In this document: positions 1 through 8,542 of the stretch, in pieces
Position numbering within the stretch: the first letter of the stretch is position 1
Layout of the letters: the number at the start of each line of letters is the position of its first letter
Source of the DNA: Lachnoclostridium sp.
GTDB taxonomy: Bacteria; Bacteroidota; Bacteroidia; Bacteroidales; Muribaculaceae
Direction: 5' to 3'
DNA: 64,000 nt
NCBI GenBank assembly: GCA_023667185.1
Contig: JAMPAP010000001.1
Span: forward strand, 744,612 to 808,611
Program-made: the position numbers and the translations under genes
Notes under the pieces: generated by a model
Seen by the model: the letters and a program-made list of their open reading frames with translations, nothing else
Told to the model about the DNA's origin: nothing
Database searches by the model: none

Positions 1-1
1 G

Positions 2-1360
2 GGTATAAGTGTCGGCTATGAATATGATCATCAGCAGCAGGCTCTTATGCAGCAGCTTGGCGACGGGGCGCAGCGGTTTTCCATTGATGCGCAGTCGTTC
101 AGCCATCTCTCAGAGGCCACTACCGTGTGGGGGACGGCAGGATTCTCTACCGGCTCGATGCGAAATGTGCGATGGAGCAACTGTATTGACTTCGAAAGAG
201 TGGCTCCTTACGTCCTTGGAGATGGCACCGGGGGTGACTTGAGTACCCGTACCTACACATTCTCAGGTGGTTACAATCGTCGGTTTGATCGTTGGACTCT
301 CGGAGTGGATGCCGCTTATCGTGCTGAAATAGCCTATCGTAACCGTGATCCCCGTGTCAAGACAGTGGTCTCGGATCTTGATATTGACCTTGGAGGCTCC
401 TATCGGTTTACCGACCGCTATGTGGCTGGCGTGAACACCGGAATCAATGTCTATAACCAGAATAGCGATCTCGAGTTTTATAATCCGGTTAACGATATTA
501 ATACATATCCGCTTACAGGCCTTGGCACATATTACAAGCGTTTTACCGGCAACACCACTAAGTCTACCGGTCATCAGAGCCTCGGCCTCTCCGTCGGTGT
601 GCAGCTCATCCCGGTAAATGGAGAAGGGTTTGCCGCCGACATCCTCTTTGACCATTACCGTATGAACGAGCGGCTGAGAAATTACAATAATCTTACACTC
701 GCTTATACCGACAATAACCTCATGACGGCCAATCTGCTATATTTATCCTCACTCTCATCACTGCTGAAAATAGCCCCCTCACTATCACTGACGTCACGCT
801 CGCGCAAGGGCACGGAGAATCTCTTCGGCACATCTTCGGCCATGAGCTACGACGTGATAGGCACGCGGAGCAATTACCGCCACTCCTCGCTAATCGGGCG
901 GCTGCAAATTCCTGTGGAGCTGCATCTTGCTGCCGGGTATTTCACTGTTACCCCTGCTGCTACATTTGATCATACCTCTGAAAAAATCATTGATATTGAC
1001 CGCCGTCTCAGTGTCAGCCATCTCACTCCGGAGCTTAATCTTGATTTCTCAGCCATTACCTCCCGCCGACTGCTTTGGAGAGCCGGACTGAGTGCTGCAT
1101 ACTCCTGCACGTCAGCCCCTGAGAAGGATAACAATATACTCCGGCAAGCGCCCTCTATCGAGCCGGATCAGCTGAGCTCCTGTGTGGTAGAAAATTATGA
1201 TATGCTCATCGCTGACCATCTCGGCCTCGGCGCAAACATTAATGTCACAAAACAAATTAACCGTATCATCTACGGCATTGAATTATCCTATAACTATTTC
1301 CACTATTCCGGTCACGGCAGCCGCAACAGTCTTGCCGTGACGCTAAGTGCTACATTTTAA
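2..1360 (+). CDS. DUF6850-like outer-membrane beta-barrel protein (5' end outside window)
   Basis: The reading frame is open from base 2, before the first ATG at 47, so the N-terminus lies upstream of the window. The protein is rich in alternating aromatic and polar strands (FSGGYNRRFDRWTLGVDAAY, LGGSYRFTDRYVAGVNTGIN) and ends in a typical outer-membrane barrel signature, SLAVTLSATF, with a terminal Phe for BAM recognition. I recognise it as similar to the Bacteroidetes DUF6850 family of outer-membrane proteins; this is a family-level guess from sequence style. It is followed after one base by an ABC transporter operon, which suggests a role in uptake or export of the same substrate. The substrate is not visible. 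Confidence 0.65.
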   Translation, partial: GISVGYEYDHQQQALMQQLGDGAQRFSIDAQSFSHLSEATTVWGTAGFSTGSMRNVRWSNCIDFERVAPYVLGDGTGGDLSTRTYTFSGGYNRRFDRWTLGVDAAYRAEIAYRNRDPRVKTVVSDLDIDLGGSYRFTDRYVAGVNTGINVYNQNSDLEFYNPVNDINTYPLTGLGTYYKRFTGNTTKSTGHQSLGLSVGVQLIPVNGEGFAADILFDHYRMNERLRNYNNLTLAYTDNNLMTANLLYLSSLSSLLKIAPSLSLTSRSRKGTENLFGTSSAMSYDVIGTRSNYRHSSLIGRLQIPVELHLAAGYFTVTPAATFDHTSEKIIDIDRRLSVSHLTPELNLDFSAITSRRLLWRAGLSAAYSCTSAPEKDNNILRQAPSIEPDQLSSCVVENYDMLIADHLGLGANINVTKQINRIIYGIELSYNYFHYSGHGSRNSLAVTLSATF

Positions 1361-1361
1361 T

Positions 1362-2261
1362 ATGAACCAATCATCCGAACCTGTAATTTCAGTGCAGGGA
1401 CTGACCCAACGATATGGCACCGGTCGCATCATCTATAGCGACTTGAGCTTCGAAGTGCCCCAAGGACGTATCCTCGGCCTGTTGGGTAAGAACGGCACCG
1501 GTAAAACCACCACCATCAATATCCTGATGGGTTACCTGCGCCCCCAGAAAGGGGAGTGCCGCATCTTCGGCGAGCCTATTACCTCGCTTTCCCCCGCCAC
1601 CCGCAGTCGTATTGCCCTCCTTATCGAAGGGCATGTGCAATACTCGTTTATGACCATCGCTCAGATCGAGAAGTTTTATTCCCGGTTTTATCCCCGCTGG
1701 AACAGCGATGCTTACTACGAGCTTATGAAGAAACTCCACGTTTCACCCTGGCAGCGCATCTCGTCGATGTCGTGCGGCCAGCGCTCTCAAGTGGCTCTGG
1801 GGCTTATCCTCGCCCAGAATGCTGACCTTCTTGTGCTTGACGATTTCTCGCTCGGCCTTGATCCGGGCTACCGTCGCCTGTTTGTAGACTACCTCCGCGA
1901 GTTTGCCAAGGCTGAAGACAAAACCGTATTCATGACCTCCCACATAATCCAGGATCTCGAGCGCCTTATTGATGACTGTATTATCCTCGATTATGGCAAG
2001 ATTCTTACCCAGATGCCGGTTGACGACCTTCTCCGTGACCTCAGCCGCTACACATTTGTCTCGTCTGATGATTTCACACTCCCTGAAGATGATGCCATTG
2101 TAAATCCATCGCGCATCAACACCTTGACCGAACTGTTTACTTTCAAGGATATGGATTATGTCAAGGGCTATCTGGAGCACAATAATATTAACTACTCTGA
2201 CCTGCGGCGAAATGATATGTCGCTCGAGGATGCTTTCATCGGTCTGACCGGAAAATATTGA
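1362..2261 (+). CDS. ABC transporter ATP-binding protein
   Basis: Cytoplasmic ATPase subunit of an ABC transporter. Walker A is GKNGTGKTT at about residues 42-50, the signature loop is degenerate (SMSCGQRSQ), and Walker B is LLVLDDFSLGLD, followed by the H-loop region TSHIIQDLE. The length of 299 aa matches CcmA/NatA-type export ATPases with a C-terminal extension. A GTG at 1347 would extend it into the upstream gene; the ATG at 1362, one base after the upstream stop, is preferred. It is followed after 2 bases by the permease, so the two form one transporter. The non-canonical LSGGQ (SCGQ) is unusual but still has the GQ core. Confidence 0.9.
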   Translation: MNQSSEPVISVQGLTQRYGTGRIIYSDLSFEVPQGRILGLLGKNGTGKTTTINILMGYLRPQKGECRIFGEPITSLSPATRSRIALLIEGHVQYSFMTIAQIEKFYSRFYPRWNSDAYYELMKKLHVSPWQRISSMSCGQRSQVALGLILAQNADLLVLDDFSLGLDPGYRRLFVDYLREFAKAEDKTVFMTSHIIQDLERLIDDCIILDYGKILTQMPVDDLLRDLSRYTFVSSDDFTLPEDDAIVNPSRINTLTELFTFKDMDYVKGYLEHNNINYSDLRRNDMSLEDAFIGLTGKY

Positions 2262-2263
2262 TT

Positions 2264-2935
2264 ATGGAAAAAGCATTGTTTTATAAAGAATGGCTCAAGA
2301 CGCGCAACATCTTCTTTGTGGCGCTACTCGTTGCCGTAGCCATGGCCGGATACGTCGTTCTGGTCATGAACCGCCTTATAGAAATTCATGGTGTGGATCA
2401 TCTGTGGCTCATAATGCTCATGAAGGATAATAGTTTTGTAGATTTCCTGAAATATGTCCCTCTGGCAGTGGGATTGGCTATCGGCGCTGCTCAGATGGTG
2501 CCCGAGATGGTTCAGAAACGATTGAAGCTTACCCTTCACCTCCCTTATCCGCAGGGGCGGCTCGTGGCACTGATGCTGTTTGCCGGTATAGCAGAGCTTC
2601 TCGTCATTTACATTATCCAGCTTGCTATAGTGGTGATCTATGATGCCTCGATCTTGCCTCATGAGCTCGTAGGGCGAGTGGCTCTGACGATGTTGCCCTG
2701 GTATTTCGCCGGCTTCACCGCCTATCTTTTCGTGACCGCTATCTGCCTTGAAGGCACATGGATTATGCGAATAGTTTTGGCGCTTCTCGCTGTGGCTACG
2801 CTGATGATCTACTTCCTCCAACCAGCCCTCGAGGCCTATAACGGTATGATACTTATTATGATAGTTTTTATTCTGCTGCTGACGGTGTTGTCGTTTGGCT
2901 CGGTTTTACGGTTTAAGGAGGGCCGTCAGGATTGA
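2264..2935 (+). CDS. ABC transporter permease subunit
   Basis: An integral membrane protein of 223 aa with about six hydrophobic segments, beginning MEKALFYKEWLKTRN, the usual amphipathic start of ABC-2-type permeases. It starts 2 bases after the ATPase stop and ends 1 base before the DUF4857-like gene, so it is translationally packed with both. I chose the ATG at 2264 over a TTG at 2258 because the latter overlaps the ATPase stop. Likely partner of the upstream ATPase in exporting or mobilising an unknown substrate across the inner membrane. Confidence 0.8.
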   Translation: MEKALFYKEWLKTRNIFFVALLVAVAMAGYVVLVMNRLIEIHGVDHLWLIMLMKDNSFVDFLKYVPLAVGLAIGAAQMVPEMVQKRLKLTLHLPYPQGRLVALMLFAGIAELLVIYIIQLAIVVIYDASILPHELVGRVALTMLPWYFAGFTAYLFVTAICLEGTWIMRIVLALLAVATLMIYFLQPALEAYNGMILIMIVFILLLTVLSFGSVLRFKEGRQD

Positions 2936-2936
2936 T

Positions 2937-4157
2937 ATGAAATCTGCCTATAAAATATTTTTAAACGCTCTGTGTATCATCGTATTGTCATGGTTTCTCC
3001 CCTGGCTTTACTCGCTCTCTTTCCCGGTAGTTAATAGAGATCCTTACCTGACTTATTCTCCGGTGGCCAATACGATGGTGCTATCCTACGGTAAGGACAG
3101 TATTTTCACAATCGGTGCCGATGGTAAGCGTAGCTCTGAATATCTTACTGAGGATCAGCGTGACTCGCTTCTTCCTCACCTCCACTCCACTCAGCTGATG
3201 GCGCGCGATCTCATGCCTGACTCCGTAAATGGGGTAGAGCTTTCAGTGGCCAACATCAGGCATAACGCATGGACATTCTCCTCACTTCCGCGCGACATCA
3301 ACAAGGTGTCTGCCGACGTATATATGATGATGGAGTCGACGCCCGCGCGCATTGACCTTGAGGATCCTAAAGAGGTATTCCGCCTCGACGGAAAGGTTGA
3401 GTTTGTAGATATTGCTACAAATAAGGTTAACACCGTGCGTAGCAGCCGGTTTAACGACGTGTTTATCGACCGCGGCTTCGAGTATCCGGTTAAAGCCTTG
3501 ATGGCCAACGTCACATCCCGCAAGCAATATGACGAGGGCTACCTCATGATTGACAACAAGGGCGACATCTTTCACCTCAAGCAGATGGCCGGACGCCCCT
3601 ACATGGTCAAGGTCAACAAGCCTGACTCGATCGTCGCCGCTCATCCGTTTGTCATGGAAAACATTGACCATCGTGAGCTCGGCTTGATCTCTGACGAAAA
3701 CCATAACCTCTATGCGCTTGAGCGTGAGGGCTACCGGCTTGTACATCTTCCCATAGGGAAGGTCGACCCCGAAAAGGAGAAGATTTTCATCTCAAAAAAT
3801 ATCTTTAACTGGATAGTGAAAATCAGCGATTCCGAGGGAGCACGATGGATAGTCCTCGACTCTAAGGATTATTCCCCCGTGGGACGCTTTGAAATCACCT
3901 ATCCCGTGACGCCTCAGGCAGTCATCGCAGGTTACATCTTCCCGTTCAGCCTCTCGTTTACCGCCACTACTGACTGCTTCGCCTATCCCCGATTAGGCTC
4001 ATTCTCGTGGCACGCCTTGGCGCTCAACCTCCTTCTCGGCCTGATACTTTTATATGTCATCCGCCGACAATCTGTAACTGAAAAATCATTAAAATTTGCA
4101 ATAACACTTATTTTTGGTATTTTTGCATTCATTCCTTTCATAATCATTCGACACTAA
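2937..4157 (+). CDS. DUF4857-like membrane-anchored protein
   Basis: A 406-aa protein with one N-terminal membrane segment (about residues 8-28, FLNALCIIVLSWFLPWLYSL), a long periplasmic region of beta-rich sequence, and two C-terminal membrane segments (AGYIFPFSLSFTA and LALNLLLGLILLYVI onward). I recognise it as resembling the uncharacterised Bacteroidetes DUF4857 family, which I remember beside ABC transporter genes; that memory is not verified. The start at 2937 is 1 base after the permease stop; the upstream in-frame ATG at 2895 lies inside the permease gene and is disfavoured. It probably acts as the periplasmic module of the transporter. Confidence 0.65.
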   Translation: MKSAYKIFLNALCIIVLSWFLPWLYSLSFPVVNRDPYLTYSPVANTMVLSYGKDSIFTIGADGKRSSEYLTEDQRDSLLPHLHSTQLMARDLMPDSVNGVELSVANIRHNAWTFSSLPRDINKVSADVYMMMESTPARIDLEDPKEVFRLDGKVEFVDIATNKVNTVRSSRFNDVFIDRGFEYPVKALMANVTSRKQYDEGYLMIDNKGDIFHLKQMAGRPYMVKVNKPDSIVAAHPFVMENIDHRELGLISDENHNLYALEREGYRLVHLPIGKVDPEKEKIFISKNIFNWIVKISDSEGARWIVLDSKDYSPVGRFEITYPVTPQAVIAGYIFPFSLSFTATTDCFAYPRLGSFSWHALALNLLLGLILLYVIRRQSVTEKSLKFAITLIFGIFAFIPFIIIRH

Positions 4158-4161
4158 TCAA

Positions 4162-4782
4162 ATGAAAAAATCACTATTTTTTGCATCAATTGCAGTGCTG
4201 GCCATGTCGCTGGCATCATGTGGCGGCTCAAATCAGAAAGCCGCTGAAGAAGAAACCCCTGAAGTTGCAGTCATAACAGTAGACCAGCTGTATGCCGACG
4301 CTGACGCCCTCGTAGGCGACACCGTAGTAGTAGAAGGCGTATGCGCCCACCTCTGCGCCCATGGTGGCCGCAAGGCTTTCCTCGCCGGCTCAGCCGATTC
4401 GCTTATCATCCGCAGCGAAGCCTTCCCCCTCATGGGTGAATCCTTCCCCACTTCTACCGTCAACCATTCCATGCGTCTTACCGGCGTAGTGCGCGAAACC
4501 CGCATCGATGAAGAAGCCATCCAGCAGATGGAAAAAGACTTTGCAGAGCGTGTGGAATCTGTAGCAAAAACCGATGGCGAAGAGTCAGCTGAGCTCGTTG
4601 CCAAAGCAGCCTCGGGATGTGATACCGAGCGTGCAGCCCAGGGTCAGAAAGAGATCAGCACCTTCAACGACCGCATGGCCGACTATCGCGCCCGCATCGC
4701 CGCCCGTCAGGAAAAAGAAGGCATCCCCTACCTCTCCTTCTACTACATTGACGCCATCTCCTACGTCACCCTCGACGAATAA
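4162..4782 (+). CDS. Lipoprotein with OB-like domain and Cys/His-rich motif
   Basis: A 206-aa predicted lipoprotein: signal peptide with lipobox LASC, Cys20 being lipidated. The central part (VDQLYADADALVGDTVVVEG) reads like a periplasmic OB-fold domain. Immediately after it, residues 61-67 are CAHLCAH, followed by GGRKAFL; two Cys and two His so close together would suit metal or haem binding (inference). A further Cys sits at about residue 153, and the C-terminal third is helical and charged. It begins 4 bases after the preceding stop and is followed by a strong terminator, so it is the last gene of the transporter operon. Function unknown. Confidence 0.75.
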   Translation: MKKSLFFASIAVLAMSLASCGGSNQKAAEEETPEVAVITVDQLYADADALVGDTVVVEGVCAHLCAHGGRKAFLAGSADSLIIRSEAFPLMGESFPTSTVNHSMRLTGVVRETRIDEEAIQQMEKDFAERVESVAKTDGEESAELVAKAASGCDTERAAQGQKEISTFNDRMADYRARIAARQEKEGIPYLSFYYIDAISYVTLDE

Positions 4783-4807
4783 TCCCCCTCCCTCCATCCA
4801 TCATACC

Positions 4808-4840
4808 AAGCGCGGGGCACCATTTCGGTACCCCGCGCTT
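4808..4840 (+). terminator. Intrinsic-type terminator hairpin
   Basis: AAGCGCGGGG pairs with CCCCGCGCTT, with an additional inner ACC/GGT and a 5-nt loop. It lies 26 bases after the lipoprotein stop and closes the operon that starts before the window. The U tract is weak. Confidence 0.75.
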
Positions 4841-4877
4841 AATGTAGGTTCCAGTCATTAGAAAGCCAATTGAGATT

Positions 4878-4901
4878 AATCTCCGCAAAAATGCGGAGAT
4901 T
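4878..4901. repeat. Inverted repeat upstream of the Fic promoter
   Basis: AATCTCCGCA and TGCGGAGATT form a perfect 10-bp stem with an AAAA loop. It ends 2 bases before the -33 element of the Fic promoter, so it could be an operator; a T-poor 3' side argues against a plain terminator. Confidence 0.6.
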
Positions 4902-4902
4902 A

Positions 4903-4934
4903 TTTGGTGAATTCACCGCAAAAGATTATCTTTG
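4903..4934 (+). promoter_or_regulatory. Bacteroidetes-type promoter for the Fic gene
   Basis: TTTG at 4903-4906 and TATCTTTG at 4927-4934 are separated by 20 bp, the canonical Bacteroidetes arrangement. The start codon lies only 4 bases beyond the -7 element, so the transcript would be nearly leaderless. Confidence 0.8.
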
Positions 4935-4938
4935 TGTT

Positions 4939-6057
4939 ATGAGACGAAATTTATTACATAGCAGATATATCTGGCAATTAGAGGATTGGCCTGATTTCAG
5001 TTGGGATTCTGAAGCGTTGCTTGAACCGATCGGTAAGCTCAACCGGATGCTCGGGCTTCTGAACGGTAGGATGTCGATGCTTGGATTTAGCGATAGAAGC
5101 CGATCTCTATTGTCAACCATGACAGAGGAACTGATCACATCATCAGAGATTGAGGGTGTGATGCTCAACCCTCAGTCAGTGAGAAGCAGTATTGCCCGAC
5201 GGCTCGGTATAGAGGATGACGGACTACTCGTAGAGGATCATTATGTCGAGGGATTAGTTGACGTAATGCTCGATGCTGTAAGGAATTGCCGTAAACCATT
5301 GACTGACGAGCGATTGTTTGGATGGCATGCAGCATTATTCCCCCTCGGACGCAGTGGTATGCACCGTATCACGGTTGCCGACTGGCGAAAAGGTGATGAA
5401 CCGATGCGAGTAGTATCAGGCGCGTTCGGACATGAAAAGGTGCATTATGAAGCACCCGAGTCAGGGATTATCCCGGCAGAAATGAGCCGACTTATAAATT
5501 GGTGCAATACAGCTGACATTTCACCTTTAATCATGGCTGCGGTTGCTCAATTATGGTTTGTCACCGTTCATCCGTTTGATGACGGCAACGGACGCATAAG
5601 TCGTACCCTTGCTGATATGTTTCTCGCCCGGCTTGACATAGAATCAGCAAGATATTACAGTATGTCGGCTGAAATTAATCGTAATAAAAAGTCGTATTAT
5701 GAGGCTCTTGAACGTGCACAAAAGGGCAATGTTGATATTACAGAATGGATCTTGTGGTTTTTCGGAAGTCTGGATAGCGCTATTGATCGCGCAATCAATA
5801 TTATTGAAAAAGCGATGCAAAAGGGTGCATACTGGGATAGATTTCGTAATGTCAATATAAACGAGCGTCAGCGCAAGATCATCAATCGCTTGTGGGATGG
5901 GTTTGATGGAAAACTGACATCCTCCAAGTGGGCCAAGGTTTGCAGCTGCTCACAGGATACGGCTTTGCGGGATATTAACGATTTGATAGCCAAAGGTATG
6001 CTCCGTAATAGCGGCGAGGGAGGTAGAAGCGTCAACTATCTTCTCAACCTGAAGTAA
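4939..6057 (+). CDS. Fic family protein (DUF4172 N-terminus)
   Basis: A 372-aa Fic-fold enzyme. The N-terminus carries the DUF4172 signature YIWQLEDWPDF. Residues 68-73 (SSEIEG) fit the inhibitory [S/T]xxxE[G/N] helix of class II Fic proteins, which blocks ATP binding until relieved. The catalytic motif HPFDDGNGRISR starts at His211 and is intact, so AMP transfer from ATP to a protein target is expected. The C-terminal 60 residues look like a winged helix that may bind DNA. I chose ATG 4939 because the conserved YIWQ region begins just after it and the promoter lies immediately upstream; the longer frame from 4870 would start inside the hairpin region. Transcribed alone; target unknown. Confidence 0.9.
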   Translation: MRRNLLHSRYIWQLEDWPDFSWDSEALLEPIGKLNRMLGLLNGRMSMLGFSDRSRSLLSTMTEELITSSEIEGVMLNPQSVRSSIARRLGIEDDGLLVEDHYVEGLVDVMLDAVRNCRKPLTDERLFGWHAALFPLGRSGMHRITVADWRKGDEPMRVVSGAFGHEKVHYEAPESGIIPAEMSRLINWCNTADISPLIMAAVAQLWFVTVHPFDDGNGRISRTLADMFLARLDIESARYYSMSAEINRNKKSYYEALERAQKGNVDITEWILWFFGSLDSAIDRAINIIEKAMQKGAYWDRFRNVNINERQRKIINRLWDGFDGKLTSSKWAKVCSCSQDTALRDINDLIAKGMLRNSGEGGRSVNYLLNLK

Positions 6058-6076
6058 AGGTGTTTATTGACATGGG

Positions 6077-8476
6077 TTAGAAGTCGACGGTGAGGCGGAC
6101 GTTGAGCTGGCGGCGGGTCAGGTAGTTGGGGACGGCATACTGGATGTCGTTGACGTCAGTAACCCAGTAGTAGGAGCTGACGTTGGAGATGTCGAGGAGG
6201 TTAAACACGTCGAGGCCGAGCCAGATACTTTTCAGGTGGCGCGCCCAGCCGGAGCGTGTCTCGCCCGATTTGAGCGGGGAGAGCAGGGCGTATGAGAATC
6301 CGGCGTCGATACGTTTGTAGGGTGGGGTGCGGAAGTAACCTTTATCGCGGGTGGACTGCGGAGCGGTGGTGGGGAGGCCGTCAGAGAAGATGCCGCGAAG
6401 GGAGAATTTCAGCTTGGGGAATTTCGGGAAGTAGTCAGTGAAAAAGAGCCCGAAGCTGTAGCGACGGTCAGTGGGGCGGGGGACGTTGACGCCATGGAGC
6501 TTTTCGTTGGTTTTCATCAATGAGAAGCTGATCCAGGAGTCAGAGCCTGGGACAAACTGACCGAACAGTTTCATGTCGAGACCGGCAGCGTAGCCCGATG
6601 ATTCATTTAATCCGGAATACACAATCTTCAGGTTGTCAATCTCGTAGGGTACGAGGTTGGACAGCGCCTTGTAATAAAGTTCGGCCGAGAACTTGAAGGG
6701 GCGATTCATGGCACGGAATGTGTAGTCTGACCCCGCAATGAGGTGGAAGCTGCGCTGCGACTTGATGTTGGTGTTGAGGATTATGGTGCTGTTGCCGTCA
6801 GCGTCCATAACGGGTTGACGGTATTCTTTGTAGAATGGCGACTGGTAGTAAAGACCTGTGGCAAAGCGGAATGCCCAGTTATGGTAATTTTCCGGGACGA
6901 AACCGGCGTTGATACGCGGGCTGAAGAGAAATTCTTTGTTAAACGACCAGTAGCTCAAGCGTATACCCCCGTTTACGGTAATATATCCGGCATCAGTTGA
7001 GATCTTCCAGGCATCCTGCACGAAGGCCGCCCAGCGGGTAGAGGAAATGTCGTGGCGGGAGTCGAGATTGTAGATCACTTTTACGGCCTGACCGGTGGAG
7101 GGGAGGGAGAATCCGGCTGAGTCACGCATCTCCCATTCGCGGCTGCGGTCGTGGATCTTGTCGTGACGAATATCGGTGCCGTAAGTGAGAGTGTGGTTGC
7201 GATTGAGGGCCGTTGAGCCTCGTAGCTGGAGAGCCATCACTGAGGCTTTCAGGCGGTTGCGGGCGTGCTCGTGATACTTGCCTACGCCGAGTTCACCGCC
7301 TACGTCCGACGTACCGGCCTGGTCAAGCCAGTATTCACCCGAGATGTCGTAGGCCACAAGCTCATTGGTGAGGAATCCGGAGGCAAGGAGCTGAAGCTCA
7401 GTCGACCGCGAGTGGCGGTAGTTGAGCGAAAGTGCTCCGAAGAATGTCTCGAAGCGATCCTTCTCGTGACCGTCAAAATACACGGTAAACTGCTTGGCAT
7501 CCATCGATGTGCCGAAGGTGGTGGTGCGGTTTACGGGGGTGAACTTGTAGTTATTGATGGCGATGTTGCCGAGGAATGATACTGTTAGTTTCTTGCTCAG
7601 GCTCAGCGAGAGCGAGGTCTGATAGTCAAAAAACGTAGGGTCATACTCTCCCTTTGTGTCCATTGACGACAGAAGAGATGAGTTGCGCTTGTAGCGAAGG
7701 CCGTGGAGCTGAGAGAAGCGGCCCGAGTTTTGACCTATGGCGAGATTTGCCCCCATAAGGCTTACTCCTACTGACCCCTCGAAAGCCTCGGGCTGACGAT
7801 AGGTGATATCGAGAGCGCTCGACATCTTGTCGCCATATTGAGCCGTGAAGCCACCGGTGGAGAAGCCGATAGCCCCCACAAGGTCAGGGTTGATAATCGA
7901 GAGTCCCTCCTGCTGGCCGGAGCTGATGAGCTGTGGTCGATATACCTCTATGCCATTGATATACACGCTGTTTTCGTCATACGAGCCACCGCGCACCGAG
8001 TATTGGCTTGACATCTCGTTACCTGAAGAGACTCCGGCCATCGTTGTGAGTAGCGACTCCACTGAGCCGCCCGAAACGTCAGGCGACAGCTTCAGCTGCT
8101 CTTTGTCAATAAGCGCTATGGAGCCGGTCTGCTTCTTCAATTCGGTGATTTCCACCTCGTTGAGCATCTCGGTATTGAGTTGCATCCGCATATTGAGCGT
8201 TACATCGCCCGAGGCATCAATCAGTGTGGATTTTGCGTCGCGATATCCGATACATGAAAAGTGCACCGTAATAGTATCAGCTGCCGGGCATGTCAGAGAA
8301 TAATCGCCATCGAGCCCCGAGGTTGTACCGATAGCCGTACCGCCGATACGCACGGTGACAAACTCAACCGGCTGATTATCAGCGTCAGTAATTTTGCCGT
8401 GAATCTTCACACCCGTTGCCGCCGAGGCACCGATGCACGACAGTATAGTCAATATGATATAGAATATTCGTCTCAT
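6077..8476 (-). CDS. TonB-dependent receptor with carboxypeptidase-regulatory domain
   Basis: A 799-aa outer-membrane receptor. A signal peptide (MRRIFYIILTILSCIGASAA) is followed by a CarboxypepD_reg-like Ig domain at about residues 24-105 (VKIHGKITDADNQPVEFVTV), a plug domain at about 115-230 (QYSVRGGSYDENSVYINGIE), and a beta-barrel ending NVRLTVDF with terminal Phe. The family imports ligands such as siderophores, cobalamin or glycans using TonB energy. There is no SusD partner nearby, which argues against a glycan utilisation locus. It is convergent with the Fic gene (19-base gap) and begins 66 bases after the helicase gene stop on the same strand. Substrate unknown. Confidence 0.9.
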   Translation of the reverse strand: MRRIFYIILTILSCIGASAATGVKIHGKITDADNQPVEFVTVRIGGTAIGTTSGLDGDYSLTCPAADTITVHFSCIGYRDAKSTLIDASGDVTLNMRMQLNTEMLNEVEITELKKQTGSIALIDKEQLKLSPDVSGGSVESLLTTMAGVSSGNEMSSQYSVRGGSYDENSVYINGIEVYRPQLISSGQQEGLSIINPDLVGAIGFSTGGFTAQYGDKMSSALDITYRQPEAFEGSVGVSLMGANLAIGQNSGRFSQLHGLRYKRNSSLLSSMDTKGEYDPTFFDYQTSLSLSLSKKLTVSFLGNIAINNYKFTPVNRTTTFGTSMDAKQFTVYFDGHEKDRFETFFGALSLNYRHSRSTELQLLASGFLTNELVAYDISGEYWLDQAGTSDVGGELGVGKYHEHARNRLKASVMALQLRGSTALNRNHTLTYGTDIRHDKIHDRSREWEMRDSAGFSLPSTGQAVKVIYNLDSRHDISSTRWAAFVQDAWKISTDAGYITVNGGIRLSYWSFNKEFLFSPRINAGFVPENYHNWAFRFATGLYYQSPFYKEYRQPVMDADGNSTIILNTNIKSQRSFHLIAGSDYTFRAMNRPFKFSAELYYKALSNLVPYEIDNLKIVYSGLNESSGYAAGLDMKLFGQFVPGSDSWISFSLMKTNEKLHGVNVPRPTDRRYSFGLFFTDYFPKFPKLKFSLRGIFSDGLPTTAPQSTRDKGYFRTPPYKRIDAGFSYALLSPLKSGETRSGWARHLKSIWLGLDVFNLLDISNVSSYYWVTDVNDIQYAVPNYLTRRQLNVRLTVDF

Positions 8477-8542
8477 TATATATATAACGCGAAAAATCCC
8501 AAATAATTATATCAACCTGTCGTGCAAACATTGGGAGCGGGG

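Noticed and set aside
1347-1361. GTG start for the ABC ATPase
   Set aside because: It lies inside the end of the barrel gene; ATG 1362 follows that stop by one base, as for the other genes of the operon.
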